Positions 5,389 to 5,493 of a DNA stretch of 5,493 nt are shown here, piece by piece. Where the stretch lies: contig JAURNA010000264.1 in assembly GCA_030830385.1 (NCBI GenBank), positions 1 to 5,493 of the forward strand. Reading direction: 5' to 3'. Every line of letters begins with the position of its first letter. Positions within the stretch are counted from its first letter, which is position 1. The notes under the pieces are model-generated. The model was not told the DNA's origin and made no database searches. It saw nothing but the letters and a program-made list of their open reading frames with translations. The stretch comes from Crocinitomicaceae bacterium (GTDB lineage: Bacteria; Bacteroidota; Bacteroidia; Flavobacteriales_D; Crocinitomicaceae). Both the position numbers and the translations under genes were made by a program.

Positions 5389-5493
5389 AAACATTTGCAG
5401 GAATCCCTGAAGAATACGGGAAATACCAAGATGCCCGTATCGTATTGATACCGGTGCCATACGACGGGACGAGTACGTATGGAAAAGGTGCAG
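5385..5493 (+). CDS. speB: Agmatinase / ureohydrolase family, N-terminal fragment (partial, runs off right edge)
   Basis: Only the first 36 codons are in the window. They end in ARIVLIPVPYDGTSTYGKGA, the characteristic opening strand and loop of agmatinase-type ureohydrolases, where PYDGT.S.G.G is well conserved. The manganese-binding His and Asp motifs lie beyond the edge. The ATG overlaps the decarboxylase stop in an ATGA arrangement (ATG 5385-5387, TGA 5386-5388), so translation is probably coupled. Agmatinase converts agmatine from the preceding enzyme to putrescine and urea. Arginase or formimidoglutamase of the same superfamily cannot be excluded from 36 residues alone, but the neighbour makes agmatinase by far the most likely. 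Confidence 0.88.
   Translation, partial: MKTFAGIPEEYGKYQDARIVLIPVPYDGTSTYGKGA

Noticed and set aside
5008..5460. 150-codon minus-strand open frame
   Set aside because: It is antisense to the conserved C-terminal half of the arginine decarboxylase and the agmatinase start, and has no recognisable motif.

Overview
The window looks like a chromosomal segment of a Bacteroidota bacterium, probably a flavobacterium-like lineage. This rests on four things: a very large signal-peptide-bearing outer-membrane-type protein of a kind I recognise only from Bacteroidota, an arginine decarboxylase of the short (about 460 residue) Bacteroidota type, no clear Shine-Dalgarno sequences before the starts, and AT-rich intergenic DNA. 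No mobile element, tRNA, rRNA or CRISPR array is visible.

Layout. (1) Positions 1-2899, minus strand: the first 966 codons of a very long open frame that runs off the left edge. It begins with a signal peptide and reads like an uncharacterised Bacteroidota outer-membrane beta-rich protein, with an EF-hand-like acidic loop near the visible C-terminal part. (2) Positions 2900-3163: a 264-base gap with no convincing gene but several short inverted repeats. (3) Positions 3164-3625, minus strand: a complete Lrp/AsnC-family regulator. (4) Positions 3626-3731: an AT-rich divergent promoter region with a near-consensus Lrp-type palindrome, a perfect TATAAT/ATTATA inverted repeat and a third imperfect palindrome. 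(5) Positions 3732 to the right edge, plus strand: a tight three-gene operon. It holds a 90-residue protein with a strongly acidic tail, an arginine decarboxylase and the start of agmatinase, with overlaps of 11 and 4 bases.

How the genes work together. The decarboxylase turns arginine into agmatine, and the SpeB-type ureohydrolase would turn agmatine into putrescine plus urea, giving an arginine-to-putrescine module. The divergent Lrp/AsnC regulator and the palindromes between it and the operon suggest, by inference, amino-acid-responsive control of the regulator, the operon or both. The small acidic protein is co-expressed with the decarboxylase and may be a partner or regulator of it; its function is unknown. 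The outer-membrane protein gene is not obviously linked to polyamine metabolism.
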